From: Enterocloster lavalensis
GTDB taxonomy: Bacteria; Bacillota; Clostridia; Lachnospirales; Lachnospiraceae
Direction: 5' to 3'
Length of the DNA stretch: 60,911 nucleotides
NCBI RefSeq assembly: GCF_902364025.1
Contig: NZ_CABJCG010000005.1
Span: forward strand, 1 to 60,911
The notes under the pieces are model-generated. The model saw only the letters and a list, made by a program, of their open reading frames with translations. It ran no database searches and was not told the origin of the DNA. Below, piece after piece: positions 26,621 to 35,851 of this stretch; position 1 is the first letter of the stretch; each line of letters begins with the position of its first letter. The position numbers and the translations under genes are program-made.

Positions 26621-27739
26621 TTATTTTGCTAAGATTTCATCCAGGATCTCCTGGTTGTACCAAGGCTCGTCTTTGTAGCGTAAGTAGTAGTCGTTTCCGC
26701 CCAGCTTGTCGATGAAGCTCTGGATGTCCGGATTCTCGTCGAACTCAACGCCTGCGGCCTTCAGAGTCTCGGTAGCGGCCTTGTTGTCCTCGGCGATGGT
26801 GTCGAAGGAATACTTCGCGGCAGCCTTGGCCTGCTCTTTTAAGATCTCCTGATACTCAGCCGGAAGCTTGTCCCAGGAATCGGAGTTGGCGGCCATGGTG
26901 CAGCCCATCCACATGTAGTTGATAAAGCTGAAATACTTGATATCGTCGTAGGTGGCGTTGGCTACCAGGTGGTAGGTGGCGTTGTCCTGGCCCTCAGCGG
27001 TGCCGTTGGACAGGGCGATTGCCAGCTCGTTTAAAGCCAGGGCTACGGGGTTGGCGCCCAGGGCCTCCCAGCAATCCAGGTACATCTGGCTGGTGGGAAC
27101 GCGCAGCTTTAAGCCTTCCACGTCTGCCGCCGTATGTACGGGACGGTTGGTGGTGGAGATGTGGCGCATGCCGTTGTCGCCTTCCGCCAGATAGATCAGC
27201 CCGGTGGAGGGCAGGTCTGCGAAAATCTTCTCGCCGATCTCGCCGTTTACAACCTCGTAAGCCTGCTCAGCGCTGTCGAACAGGAAGGGCAGATCCAGGA
27301 TCTTCGCCTTGTCGTAGAACTCTGTGAAACCGGAGGTTCCGGCAAAGATGATATCGATGGTTCCCATACGGGCGGACTGCAGAGCCTCGGCGTCGTTTCC
27401 GAGCTCGCCGGAGTGGTGGGCGTCCAGAGTGATCTTGCCGCCGGAAGCCTCCTCAACCAGCTTCTTGTATTCCAGAATGGTCTTGGTGGGAACGGAATTC
27501 TCGTTGCCCGGGGAGTAGATGGTCAGCGTTACGGGGTCCAGAGCGTCCAGTGCGGAAGCGGCGGCCTCGGTGCCGGCCTCGGAAGCGGCCTCAGAGCCAG
27601 CCTCGGTAGCGGCTTCGCTGGCGGCCTCGGTAGCCGCGGGAGCGGGAGCTGCGGTAGTTTCTGTTTTGCCGGATCCGCCGCAGGCTGCCAGGGACAGTAC
27701 CATGGAAGCGGACAGTGCCAGTGATAACATTTTTTTCAT
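26621..27739 (-). CDS. dctP: TRAP substrate-binding lipoprotein DctP, copy 1
   Basis: A 372-residue extracellular binding protein. The signal peptide ends in the lipobox LAACG. A low-complexity Ala/Glu/Ser/Thr linker (residues about 30-60) follows, then the DctP fold: SGELGNDAEALQSARMGTID, then KLRVPTSQMY, whose Arg is the one that usually binds the substrate carboxylate in this family, and NELAIALSNGTAEGQD. The substrate is therefore likely an acid, possibly a sugar acid. The mature domain is nearly the same as copy 2, but the linker is quite different. AGGAGGG before the ATG. First gene of dctP-dctQ-dctM-rpiB-like. Confidence 0.94.
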   Translation of the reverse strand: MKKMLSLALSASMVLSLAACGGSGKTETTAAPAPAATEAASEAATEAGSEAASEAGTEAAASALDALDPVTLTIYSPGNENSVPTKTILEYKKLVEEASGGKITLDAHHSGELGNDAEALQSARMGTIDIIFAGTSGFTEFYDKAKILDLPFLFDSAEQAYEVVNGEIGEKIFADLPSTGLIYLAEGDNGMRHISTTNRPVHTAADVEGLKLRVPTSQMYLDCWEALGANPVALALNELAIALSNGTAEGQDNATYHLVANATYDDIKYFSFINYMWMGCTMAANSDSWDKLPAEYQEILKEQAKAAAKYSFDTIAEDNKAATETLKAAGVEFDENPDIQSFIDKLGGNDYYLRYKDEPWYNQEILDEILAK

Positions 27740-28171
27740 TTTTTACCCTCCTGAGTGACGTTACATTTGTGATATTGTATGATTGTATGACGTCTTGCGT
27801 TAACACAATTATAACATTTTAAGCCGCAATGTCTATGCACGAATGGTATAAAAAAGTTGTGAAGATTTTGTGAGGATTGCATAAAAAGGCTGGAGGTTAT
27901 TTGTGGAAGATGGGAGAAGAATGGGGGCATAAGGTGGCAAAAAAATCCTGGTTACAACGTTTTGAATAATAATTGCAGGGAGTTTTGCACACCGGGTTGT
28001 AGAATTTTTAAAATTGGTATGGGTTGCCGCCGCGGCTGCGGAGGAACATGAAGGGGATGGGATTGGGGATAAAGGCCAGAAAAAAAGCGGACGCCGTGGA
28101 TGGCCGTCCGCTTTCGCCGCCGAAGCGCTTCTCTAAAATATACGGAAGTCTGAAAATTTGAGATCAAAACG
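27740..28171 (-). promoter_or_regulatory. 432-bp gene-free region: promoter and operator of dctP copy 1, terminator of TRAP operon 2
   Basis: On the - strand TAGACA (27835-27830), 16 bp, TATAAT (27813-27808). Downstream, TATTGTATGATTGTATGACGTC (27773-27794) is a direct repeat of ATTGTATGA shared with dctP copy 2 and the transketolase leader, a candidate site for the FadR-type regulator at 31397. The rest, 27840-28080, shows no open gene. Confidence 0.65.
28081..28113 (-). terminator. Terminator of second TRAP operon
   Basis: AAAGCGGACG and CGTCCGCTTT stem; T run on the - strand. Near copy of the hairpin at 24042-24075, showing that the segmental duplication included the terminator. Confidence 0.85.
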
Positions 28172-29440
28172 TCATTTCACCAGCATGTTGGGCAGCCATG
28201 TGACAATACCGGGAATGTAGGTACACATGAGCAGCACCACGACCAGAGGAATCAAAAACGGCAGGATGGATTTGTACAGCCGGTCCAGCTTGATTTTGGC
28301 CACGTCGGAGATGATAAACAGGCAGACGCCGAAGGGAGGGGTCACCTGGCCGATCATCAGGTTTAATACCATGACCACGCCGAAGTGCACCAGGTCGATG
28401 TTTAAGTCCTTGACAATGGGCAGGAGAACCGGCAGCATCAGGGTCAGGATCGCGCCCGGCTCCATAAACATGCCAAGGATCAGCAGCACCACGTTGATGA
28501 TGAACAGGATCACCGCCGGATTCTGGCTGATTCCCAGAATAAAGCTGGCAATTTCAGCGGAGGCTCCCTCTTTCACCAGCACGTATGTAAACAGCGTGGA
28601 GGTGCCGATGATGAACAGCGTGTTGGCCGAGGTGATGGCGGATTCCAGCAGGCAGTCCGTGAAGGTTTTCCAGTCCATGGTGCGGTAAACGATCAGCGCA
28701 ATGATCAGGGAGTAAGCCACCGCGATGCTGGAAGCCTCGGTAGGGGTGAACCAGCCGGTGGTGAATCCGGCCAAAATGATGAGCGGCGTGATCAGGGACA
28801 AAATGGAGCCGAAAAACTGCCGGACCAGAGCCGCCAGCCGGAAGGGATGGCGCTCAAACTTATATTTGATGGCAAAGAGAAATACCAGAACCATCAGGGC
28901 TACACCCATCAGCAGACCGGGCAGCACGCCGCCCATGAACAGCTTGGCCACGCTGACGCTGGCCGTCGCGCCGTAAATGATCAGGGGGATGCTGGGCGGG
29001 AAAATGGGGCCGATGACCGAGGAGGCCGCCGTCACCGCGCCGGAAAAATCCTCGTCATAACCGTTTTTCGTCATGGCTTCCATCTCGATGGTACCAAGGC
29101 CGCCTGCATCCGCCGCGGCGCTGCCGGACATGCCCGCAAAAATGATGCTGGCCACAACATTGGCGTGCCCAAGACCGCCGGGAATCCAGCCCACCAGCTC
29201 CTTGGCAAAGCTGAAGATTTTGTCCGTGATCTTGCCTGCGTTCATCAGGTTGCCGGCCAGGATGAACAGCGGAATGGCGATCAGAAGATAGGAGTCGATG
29301 CCGGTGACCATTTTCTGGCCGATGACCATCATGGGGTAGTCCAAAACCAGGCAGCCCAGCACGGCGCTGGCGCCGATGGAAATACTGATCGGGACGCCGA
29401 CCAGCAGAAGAATCACAAAAGTGATGAAAAAGATTGCCAT
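28172..29440 (-). CDS. dctM: TRAP transporter large permease DctM, copy 2
   Basis: A 422-residue near-identical copy of the DctM at 24770. Differences are conservative and scattered (for example HPFRLAALVRQF for HPFHVAALIRQF, and IVTWLPNMLVK at the end), and all signature regions (GMSGSAAADAGGLG, PIFPPSIPLIIYG, TPPFGVCLF) are kept. It is the last gene of its operon: there is no RpiB-like gene behind it, and the terminator follows after about 60 bp. Confidence 0.95.
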   Translation of the reverse strand: MAIFFITFVILLLVGVPISISIGASAVLGCLVLDYPMMVIGQKMVTGIDSYLLIAIPLFILAGNLMNAGKITDKIFSFAKELVGWIPGGLGHANVVASIIFAGMSGSAAADAGGLGTIEMEAMTKNGYDEDFSGAVTAASSVIGPIFPPSIPLIIYGATASVSVAKLFMGGVLPGLLMGVALMVLVFLFAIKYKFERHPFRLAALVRQFFGSILSLITPLIILAGFTTGWFTPTEASSIAVAYSLIIALIVYRTMDWKTFTDCLLESAITSANTLFIIGTSTLFTYVLVKEGASAEIASFILGISQNPAVILFIINVVLLILGMFMEPGAILTLMLPVLLPIVKDLNIDLVHFGVVMVLNLMIGQVTPPFGVCLFIISDVAKIKLDRLYKSILPFLIPLVVVLLMCTYIPGIVTWLPNMLVK

Positions 29441-29455
29441 TGTACACTTCCTCCC

Positions 29456-29950
29456 TTAGTTTGTGTTGGTTCCGTGTGGGACTACAATCCGATCCATAAG
29501 CTGGTAGGCGGTCTTAACGACGATAAAACCGCCCGCGATGGCCATGGGCAGGAAATGCCAGGCTTTGGACACAAACTGCATGGTTGAAAAGTAGCTGGTG
29601 CTGTTGATTTTGTACATGCCCTGATAGGCGACGATCATAATGATTCCCAAGCCCAGGCTGAAAATTTTGTTAATCATCCAGAAGATGGTCTGAACCTTCG
29701 GGGTGGCGCGCACGTACAGCATGTCCAGGGTGATCAGACGGTCCTGATCGTACAGCACGATCACGCCCAAAAACGCCATCCACATAAACAGAAAGCCACA
29801 CAGTTCCGTAGAGGCGCGGAAGGATTTGTTCAAAAAGTTGCGCAGGCTCAGCTCATACAGCATGACGCCCACAAGGCTCGCAATAAGGCACATTAGGATG
29901 ACAGACACAATCTTCACAAAAATATCTGTGATTTGTTTGTAGATTTTCAC
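29456..29950 (-). CDS. dctQ: TRAP transporter small permease DctQ, copy 2
   Basis: A 164-residue, four-helix DctQ protein. It is noticeably more diverged from its copy 1 counterpart than dctM is: the first helix reads VSVILMCLIASLVGVML rather than VSAALMVLVAGIVGIM. GTG start preceded by GGGGAG. It lies 15 bp before dctM copy 2, the same spacing as in copy 1. Confidence 0.93.
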   Translation of the reverse strand: MKIYKQITDIFVKIVSVILMCLIASLVGVMLYELSLRNFLNKSFRASTELCGFLFMWMAFLGVIVLYDQDRLITLDMLYVRATPKVQTIFWMINKIFSLGLGIIMIVAYQGMYKINSTSYFSTMQFVSKAWHFLPMAIAGGFIVVKTAYQLMDRIVVPHGTNTN

Positions 29951-30048
29951 TGTATTCTCCCCTTATTCTTTAGGTGGGCTGCAATCCTGGCGGGATTGCA
30001 GCCCTCTTTGGTTGATGGTTTGGATCGGTTCAATCCCTTGGCAGATCC

Positions 30049-31149
30049 TTATTTTGCTAAGATTTCATCCAGAATTTCCTGGCTGTACCACGGTTCATTT
30101 TCATAGCGCAGGTAATAATCGTTCCCGCCCAGTTTGTCCTTAAAACTCTGGATATCCGGGTTCTCATCAAATTCCACACCCGCGGCCTTCAGCGTCTCGG
30201 TAGCCGCCTGGTTGTCCTCGGCGATGGTGTCGAAGGAGTATTTGGCGGCAATTTTCGCCTGGTCTTTCAGGATCGCCTGATACTCGGCGGGAAGCTTCTC
30301 CCAGGAATCTGCATTGGCGGCCATGGTGCAGCCCATCCACATGTAGTTGATAAAGCTGAAGTATTTAATATCGTCGTAGGTGGCGTTGGCAACCAGATGG
30401 TAGGTGGCGTTATCCTGGCCCTCAGCGGTGCCGTTGGACAGGGCGATGGCCAGTTCGTTCAGGGCCAGGGCTACCGGGTTGGCGCCCAGGGCTTCCCAGC
30501 AGTCCAGATACATCTGGCTGGTGGGTACGCGCAGCTTTAACCCTTCCACATCGGCTGCCGTATGAACGGCGCGGTTGGTGGTGGAAATTTGGCGCATGCC
30601 GTTGTCGCCCTCGGAGAGATAGATCAGTCCGGAGGAGGGCAGATCCGCGAAGATCTTTTCGCCGATCTCGCCGTTTACTACCTCGTAAGCCTGCTCGGCG
30701 CTGTCAAACAGGAAGGGCAGATCCAGGATTTTCGCTTTATCGTAAAACTCTGTGAAACCGGAGGTTCCCGCAAAGATGATATCGATGGTTCCCATACGCG
30801 CTGACTGAAGGGCCTCGGCGTCGTTGCCCAGCTCTCCGGAGTGGTGGGCATCCAGGGTGATCTTGCCGCCGGAAGCCTCCTCAACCAGCTTTTTGTACTC
30901 CAGAATCGTCTTGGTGGGCACGGAATTCTCGTTGCCCGGCGAATAGATGGTCAGGGTGACCGGGTCCAGGGCGTCCAAACCGGAGACAGCTGCCTGGGAA
31001 CCGGTCTCGCCGGCGCTCTCGTCCTGTGCTGCTGCGGTTGCAGCCGGTGTGGTGGGAGCTGCTGTTGTCTCCGTTTTCCCTGAGCCGCCGCAGGCCGCCA
31101 GGGACAATACCATAGAGGCGGACAGTACCATGGATAACATTTTTTTCAT
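30049..31149 (-). CDS. dctP: TRAP substrate-binding lipoprotein DctP, copy 2
   Basis: A 366-residue binding protein from MKKMLSMVLSASMVL; the start at 31149 follows AGGAGGAG. Lipobox LAACG, a short linker (TTPAATAAAQDESAGETGSQ) unlike that of copy 1, then a nearly identical DctP domain with KLRVPTSQMY and NELAIALSNGTAEGQD. The conserved pocket residues suggest the same or a very similar ligand for both transporters. Confidence 0.94.
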   Translation of the reverse strand: MKKMLSMVLSASMVLSLAACGGSGKTETTAAPTTPAATAAAQDESAGETGSQAAVSGLDALDPVTLTIYSPGNENSVPTKTILEYKKLVEEASGGKITLDAHHSGELGNDAEALQSARMGTIDIIFAGTSGFTEFYDKAKILDLPFLFDSAEQAYEVVNGEIGEKIFADLPSSGLIYLSEGDNGMRQISTTNRAVHTAADVEGLKLRVPTSQMYLDCWEALGANPVALALNELAIALSNGTAEGQDNATYHLVANATYDDIKYFSFINYMWMGCTMAANADSWEKLPAEYQAILKDQAKIAAKYSFDTIAEDNQAATETLKAAGVEFDENPDIQSFKDKLGGNDYYLRYENEPWYSQEILDEILAK

Positions 31150-31190
31150 TTTTTTCTCCTCCTGTTTCATACGATGTGCAGCCATTGCTG

Positions 31191-31256
31191 TATTGTATGA
31201 TTGTATGATGTCTTAATGCATTACAGGTATTATAACATTTTGACCTTGAATGTCCA
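31191..31256 (-). promoter_or_regulatory. Promoter and operator of dctP copy 2
   Basis: On the - strand TGGACA (31256-31251), 16 bp, TATAAT (31234-31229). TATTGTATGATTGTATGATGTC (31191-31212) lies between the -10 and the ribosome site, in the same relation as at dctP copy 1, so a repressor bound there would block initiation. Confidence 0.7.
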
Positions 31257-31344
31257 TGCACGAAAATTATAAAAAATTTGGGCAATATGCACAAAAACAG
31301 CACCTATAATTTGTGCGGTATTAAGAAAGTGTTAAAATTTTAAG

Positions 31345-31391
31345 GCAAAAAATATCCCGCACATTACTTTTTGACAAATAATGTGCGGGAT
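31345..31391 (-). terminator. Terminator of the FadR-type regulator gene
   Basis: ATCCCGCACATTA (31354-31366) pairs perfectly with TAATGTGCGGGAT (31379-31391), 13 bp, and a T run follows on the - strand. It lies 6 bp after the regulator stop codon. Confidence 0.92.
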
Positions 31392-31396
31392 TTCCG

Positions 31397-32092
31397 TTAT
31401 CTTATTGTGGATTTTTCCAGATCCTTTACCACAAGATTTAAATGTTCTTCCATGCTGCGCTCGCCTGCTGCCGCATCCCGCCGCTTGAAGGCGTCCAGGA
31501 TATTCTGGTGGGGCTCGATGGCGTTGGCCGCGTTCTGCGGGATGTAGAAGGTCTTGCTCCGGAAGTTCTTTACATGCTTTTCCACCTGTTTGCTGATGCT
31601 GATCAGCAGCTGGTTGCGGCTGAACTCCACGATGGCGGAGTGGAACTTCTCGTCGTTGATGCTGATAGCCGGGACATCGTGGCTGTTGACCGCGGCGGTA
31701 AACTTTCTGTGGATGTGTTCCAGCTGCGCCACGTCCTCGTCGGAACAGCGCTCGATGGCCAGGCGAACGGACAGCGGTTCAATGGCCATGCGGACCTCCA
31801 GAAAATCCTTGGTCTCCACCTCGTGCTCGGTGAACCACTGCATGACGTCGCCCAGCTCGATCTCGGACGTTCTGGCGGCAAACGCGCCCTTGCCCGGTCT
31901 CAGCTCCACATAACCGGTGGCTTCCAATATGCGGAACGCCTCCCGCACGGTGCCTCTTCCCACACCCAACTGCTCACAGAGCTCTTTTTCCACCGGCAGT
32001 TTGTCGCCCACTGCGATTTCGCCGGAAAACAGATATTCCTTTAATTTGTCCACAACCTGTTGGACGATGGGCATCCGCTTTACTGACTCCAT
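31397..32092 (-). CDS. FadR-type GntR transcriptional regulator (FCD domain)
   Basis: A 231-residue protein. The N-terminal winged helix contains GDKLPVEKELCEQLGVGRGTVREAFRILEATGYVELRPGKGAF, the FadR-subfamily signature. The C-terminal FCD domain carries the metal/ligand pattern (EVRMAIEPLSVRLA, HRKFTAAV, NDEKFHSAIVEFSRN, HQNILDAF). FCD domains usually sense small carboxylates or sugar acids. It is divergent from the transketolase operon and next to TRAP operon 2. The repeated ATTGTATGAT elements at three nearby promoters are its probable operators; whether it represses all three is inference. Confidence 0.9.
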   Translation of the reverse strand: MESVKRMPIVQQVVDKLKEYLFSGEIAVGDKLPVEKELCEQLGVGRGTVREAFRILEATGYVELRPGKGAFAARTSEIELGDVMQWFTEHEVETKDFLEVRMAIEPLSVRLAIERCSDEDVAQLEHIHRKFTAAVNSHDVPAISINDEKFHSAIVEFSRNQLLISISKQVEKHVKNFRSKTFYIPQNAANAIEPHQNILDAFKRRDAAAGERSMEEHLNLVVKDLEKSTIR

Positions 32093-32209
32093 GGGAATCC
32101 CCCTTTATACATACTCGCAATTTGTCATACCAATCATGTTTTTTATCCTAATACCAAAGCGGATTTTTGTCAACCTGCAATAAAGTTTTCTTTTTATGGG
32201 GATTGATCA

Positions 32210-32267
32210 TTGACATTTGCACAATGCTCTGCTATCCTGTGATCAGATTGTATTATTGTATGATGAC
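32210..32267 (+). promoter_or_regulatory. Promoter and operator of the transketolase operon
   Basis: TTGACA (32210-32215), 17 bp, TATCCT (32233-32238). GATTGTATTATTGTATGATGAC (32246-32267), matching the dctP operators, starts right at the expected transcription start. This places transketolase and both TRAP operons in one probable regulon. Confidence 0.72.
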
Positions 32268-32308
32268 GATGGAAACACAAAATCTTAGCTGACCATAATG
32301 GAGGAATC

Positions 32309-33130
32309 ATGATGGAAATTGCAAGTCTGGAAAAAGTCTGCCGCACAGTGCGCCGTGATATTATCAATATGACCGCTGACGCGGCATCCGGCCATCCGGG
32401 CGGCTCACTGTCCGCCGTGGAGATTATCACAACATTATTTTTCGACAAAATGAACATTGACCCGCAGAATCCGAAGAAGGAGGACCGGGACCGCTTCGTG
32501 CTGTCCAAGGGCCACGCGGCGCCCTGTTACTACGCGGTATTAGGCGAGCGGGGATTTTTCGACAAGGCGGAATTTAAGAACTTCCGCCAGCTTCACAGCT
32601 TTCTCCAGGGCCACCCGGACGCTAAGAAATGCCCGGGCGTGGACGCCTCCACCGGCTCCCTGGGACAGGGCATCTCCATTGCAGTGGGCATGGCTCTGGG
32701 CGCGAAAAAACTGGATCACAGCGATGTGAAGGTATATACGCTTCTGGGAGACGGCGAGCTCCAGGAAGGCCAGGTTTGGGAGGCTTCCATGGCGGCGGCT
32801 CACTACGGCCTGGACAATCTGACCGTGATCATCGACAACAACGGGCTGCAGATCGACGGCACCAACAACCAGGTTATGAGCCTGGGCGACTTAAAGGCCA
32901 AGTTCACAGCGTTCGGATTCCAGGTTCTGGAAATTGACGGAAATGATCTGGGCCAGGTTTCGGTTGCCCTTGACGCGGCGGCGCAGGAAGGAAAGCCCAA
33001 ATGCATCATCGCCCACACGGTAAAGGGCAAGGGCGTGTCCTTTATGGAGAATCAGGTGGGATGGCACGGCAAAGCTCCCAGCGAGGAGGAGCGCCGTCAG
33101 GCATTAAAGGAATTGGAGGAAGAGTCATGA
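32309..33130 (+). CDS. Transketolase, N-terminal subunit
   Basis: A 273-residue split transketolase subunit carrying the thiamine diphosphate-binding half: [28 protein letters not shown], the [13 protein letters not shown] motif with the metal-binding Asp, and NNGLQIDG. Together with the C-terminal subunit it transfers two-carbon ketol units between sugar phosphates in the pentose phosphate pathway. ATG at 32309 (or 32312) after GGAGG. The stop overlaps the start of the next gene (ATGA), so subunits are made in equal amounts. Confidence 0.95.
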   Translation: MMEIASLEKVCRTVRRDIINMTADAASGHPGGSLSAVEIITTLFFDKMNIDPQNPKKEDRDRFVLSKGHAAPCYYAVLGERGFFDKAEFKNFRQLHSFLQGHPDAKKCPGVDASTGSLGQGISIAVGMALGAKKLDHSDVKVYTLLGDGELQEGQVWEASMAAAHYGLDNLTVIIDNNGLQIDGTNNQVMSLGDLKAKFTAFGFQVLEIDGNDLGQVSVALDAAAQEGKPKCIIAHTVKGKGVSFMENQVGWHGKAPSEEERRQALKELEEES

Positions 33131-34059
33131 GCGAACTGAAAGCAATCCGCGTCGCCTACGGTGAGGCGCTGGCGGAACTGGGAGAGAAGAATCAGAAGGT
33201 GGTGGTGCTGGACGCGGATCTGGCCCACGCCACCATGACAGCTACATTTGCGGACAAATTCCCGGAGCGTTTTTTCAACGCCGGTATTGCGGAGGCCAAC
33301 ATGGTGGACATGGCGGCCGGTCTGTCCACCATGGGATACGTTCCCTTTGCCAGCACCTTTGCGGTGTTTGGCGCGGGCCGGGCTTACGATCAGGTGAGAA
33401 ACGGCTGCGCGTACCCGAATTTTAACGTAAAATTCGGCATGACCCACGCGGGCGTCACCCTGGGCGAGGACGGCGGAAGCCACCAGGCCATCGAGGATCT
33501 GGCGCTCATGCGTGTGATCCCGGGCATGACCGTGGTGGTGCCCTGTGATGCCAGCGAGACCCGCCGGGCCGTGATGGCTCTGGCCGATATGCAGGGACCC
33601 GCTTACCTGCGCCTGGCCCGCCTGCCTTCCCCGGTATTCGAGGAGGAGATGCCCTTTGAGATCGGAAAGGCCAACGTGCTGCGGGATGGAAACGGCGTGG
33701 CGGTATTTGCCTGCGGAATCATGGTGAACACGGCGCTGGAGTGCGCGAAAAAGCTGGAGGCCGAGGGCGTTTCCGTTGCCGTGATCAACATGCACACCAT
33801 CAAACCCATTGACCGCGACTGCATTTTAAAGTACGCGTCCAAGTGCGGGAAAATTGTGACCGTGGAGGAGCACAGCGTGATCGGCGGACTGGGCGACGCC
33901 GTGGGCAGCGTGCTTCTGGAAAACGGCTGCCCGGTGAAGTTTTGCAAGATCGGCGTTCAGGACCGCTTCGGCCAGTCCGGCAAGCCCGCCGACCTGCTGG
34001 AAGAGTACGGACTGAGCGAGGGCCAGGTGTACCGTCAGATTAAGGAAATGACCGAGTAG
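33127..34059 (+). CDS. Transketolase, C-terminal subunit
   Basis: A 310-residue partner subunit: [18 protein letters not shown] at the start, [19 protein letters not shown] (with the Glu that activates the cofactor), [26 protein letters not shown], and the C-terminal [16 protein letters not shown] segment. The true start is the ATG at 33127 within ATGA of the upstream gene, with GGAGGAAG before it; the longer frame from 33001 is an artefact. A terminator follows about 50 bp later. Confidence 0.95.
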   Translation: MSELKAIRVAYGEALAELGEKNQKVVVLDADLAHATMTATFADKFPERFFNAGIAEANMVDMAAGLSTMGYVPFASTFAVFGAGRAYDQVRNGCAYPNFNVKFGMTHAGVTLGEDGGSHQAIEDLALMRVIPGMTVVVPCDASETRRAVMALADMQGPAYLRLARLPSPVFEEEMPFEIGKANVLRDGNGVAVFACGIMVNTALECAKKLEAEGVSVAVINMHTIKPIDRDCILKYASKCGKIVTVEEHSVIGGLGDAVGSVLLENGCPVKFCKIGVQDRFGQSGKPADLLEEYGLSEGQVYRQIKEMTE

Positions 34060-34107
34060 TATTCGGGGAATATGGAATCTAACGAAGCTGGAATAAGCTG
34101 AAATGTG

Positions 34108-34154
34108 AAAAAAGCCGCAGAGCTGCCGCGGAATGCGGCGAATCTGCGGCTTTT
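34108..34154 (+). terminator. Terminator after transketolase
   Basis: AAAGCCGCAGA pairs with TCTGCGGCTTT, with a nested GCCGC/GCGGC hairpin in the loop, followed by TTTT. It separates transketolase from rpiB, which has its own promoter. Confidence 0.85.
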
Positions 34155-34177
34155 GGCATTTGGAGAATAAGAAGGGC

Positions 34178-34206
34178 TTGTCTCAAAACGCCCCATGCTT
34201 TATAAT
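34178..34206 (+). promoter_or_regulatory. Promoter of rpiB
   Basis: TTGTCT (34178-34183), exactly 17 bp, TATAAT (34201-34206), about 90 bp before the rpiB start. No ATTGTATGAT element is visible downstream, so rpiB may not share the TRAP/transketolase control. Confidence 0.75.
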
Positions 34207-34295
34207 AAACACGGACATACCGCGCGCGTGACAGCCGTGACAGGCTGCGCGGGACCGCGGCAGACTATCATATAAGGATAAAGGGAGATTGTGTC

Positions 34296-34736
34296 ATGAA
34301 GATTGCGATGGGCAATGATCACACAGGAATTGAACTGAAAAATATCATTAAAGAGTTTGTGGAAGGCAAGGGTTACGAAGTGATTGACCTGGGAACCAAC
34401 GCGCCGGAGAGCTGCGATTATCCGGTTTACGGTGAGAAGGTAGGCCGGGCCGTGGCGGACGGGGAAGCGGATCTGGGCATCGCCATCTGCGGAACCGGGG
34501 TGGGAATTTCCCTGGCCTGCAACAAGGTAAAGGGCATCCGCGCCTGCGTTTGCAGCGAGCCCTACACAGCCAAGCTCTCCAGGCAGCACAACAACTCCAA
34601 CGTGCTTGCCTTCGGCTCCCGCGTGGTGGGCAGCGAGCTTGCCAAGATGATCACCGAGGCCTGGCTGGACGCCGCGTTTGAGGGCGGACGCCATCAGCGC
34701 CGGGTGGATATGGTGATGGAGATCGAAAAGCGCTGA
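34296..34736 (+). CDS. rpiB: Ribose-5-phosphate isomerase B
   Basis: A 146-residue protein of classical RpiB length: MKIAMGNDHTGIELKN, CDYPVYGEKVGRAVADGEADLG, the CGTGVGISLACNKVKGIRAC loop with active-site Cys, and the HNNSNVLAFGSRVVG segment. Interconverts ribose 5-phosphate and ribulose 5-phosphate (some relatives act on allose or galactose phosphates). GGGAG precedes the ATG. It complements the adjacent split transketolase and the zwf-gnd branch upstream. Confidence 0.92.
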   Translation: MKIAMGNDHTGIELKNIIKEFVEGKGYEVIDLGTNAPESCDYPVYGEKVGRAVADGEADLGIAICGTGVGISLACNKVKGIRACVCSEPYTAKLSRQHNNSNVLAFGSRVVGSELAKMITEAWLDAAFEGGRHQRRVDMVMEIEKR

Positions 34737-34861
34737 TCCTGCGGGAACCGTTTATATGAGCGGGGAGACCATACAGGAACCGCCAATCAGGCGGGGAAGC
34801 GATCCGGGAGCCGCCGCATCGGCGGCGCCTTAGAATTATTCAGAAAGAGGGGAAGGCATAC

Positions 34862-35725
34862 ATGAAAAAGATTGGATTTATCGGCATCGGCATTATGGGG
34901 AAATCCATGGTCAGAAACCTGATGAAAGCGGGATATGAGGTGGCGGTTTACAACCGTACCAAGTCCAAGGCCGAGGATGTTGTGGCGGAGGGCGCGCTGT
35001 GGTGCGACACCGTGGCTCAGTGCGCGGCCGGACGGGACGTGGTGATTTCCATCGTGGGATATCCCAAGGACGTGGAGGAAGTCTATTTCGGCGAGGGCGG
35101 CGTCATTGCCCACGCGGACCCGGGAACCTGCGTCATCGACATGACCACCACCAGCCCCAAGCTGGCGGTTCGTATCTACGAGAACGCCCGCAAAAAGGGC
35201 TTAAAGGCGCTGGACGCCCCGGTAACCGGCGGAGATACCGGAGCGAAAGCGGGTACCCTGACCATTCTGGTGGGAGGCGACCAGGAGGCCTTTGAGACCT
35301 GCCTGCCGGTGTTTGAAGCCATGGGTAAAAATATCCGCTACGAGGGTAAGGCGGGCAACGGGCAGCACACCAAGATGTGCAACCAGATCGCCATCGCCGG
35401 CGCGCTCAGCGGCGCCTGCGAAGCCATTGCCTACGCCAAGGCCGTGGGCCTGGATCCCCAGGTGATGCTGGACTCCATCAGCACCGGAGCGGCGGGCAGC
35501 ACCCAGTTGAGCAACGTTGCCTCCAGAATTCTCAAGGACGATTACGACCCCGGGTTCTTCATCAAGCACTTCATCAAAGATATGAAGCTGGCTTCCGAGG
35601 AGGCCGAGGCCGCCGGCGCAAAGCTGGGCGTGCTGGATTATGTGCTGGACATGTACCGGGATCTCGAAACGGAAGGGCTTGGAGACTTAGGAACACAGGC
35701 ACTGATTAAGTATTACGAGAAATAA
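34862..35725 (+). CDS. NAD(P)-dependent beta-hydroxyacid dehydrogenase (3-hydroxyisobutyrate / tartronate-semialdehyde reductase family)
   Basis: A 287-residue enzyme. The Rossmann motif is GFIGIGIMGKSMVRNLMKAG; then DAPVTGGDTGAKAGTLTILVGG, the family substrate signature, KMCNQIAIAGALSGACEAIAYA with catalytic Lys, and a helical C-terminal domain. It oxidises or reduces a 3-hydroxy acid such as tartronate semialdehyde/glycerate or 3-hydroxyisobutyrate; the precise substrate cannot be told. GAGGGGAAGG before the ATG. It is 125 bp behind rpiB and is followed by a terminator. A truncated relative is found at 56343. Confidence 0.88.
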   Translation: MKKIGFIGIGIMGKSMVRNLMKAGYEVAVYNRTKSKAEDVVAEGALWCDTVAQCAAGRDVVISIVGYPKDVEEVYFGEGGVIAHADPGTCVIDMTTTSPKLAVRIYENARKKGLKALDAPVTGGDTGAKAGTLTILVGGDQEAFETCLPVFEAMGKNIRYEGKAGNGQHTKMCNQIAIAGALSGACEAIAYAKAVGLDPQVMLDSISTGAAGSTQLSNVASRILKDDYDPGFFIKHFIKDMKLASEEAEAAGAKLGVLDYVLDMYRDLETEGLGDLGTQALIKYYEK

Positions 35726-35747
35726 ACCTGCAGGACAGGAAAACGCG

Positions 35748-35797
35748 GAAAAGCAGCTTTGCCGGCGGCAAAATAGCCACAGACAAAACTGCTTTTC
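35748..35797 (+). terminator. Terminator after the hydroxyacid dehydrogenase
   Basis: GAAAAGCAG (35748-35756) pairs with CTGCTTTTC (35789-35797); a small TTTGCCG/CGGCAAA hairpin lies in the loop. Confidence 0.6.
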
Positions 35798-35851
35798 TGA
35801 AACTCAGGGAGATGAAACGCGATCCCGCCCATTCGGAATGGAGGTCAAGAG

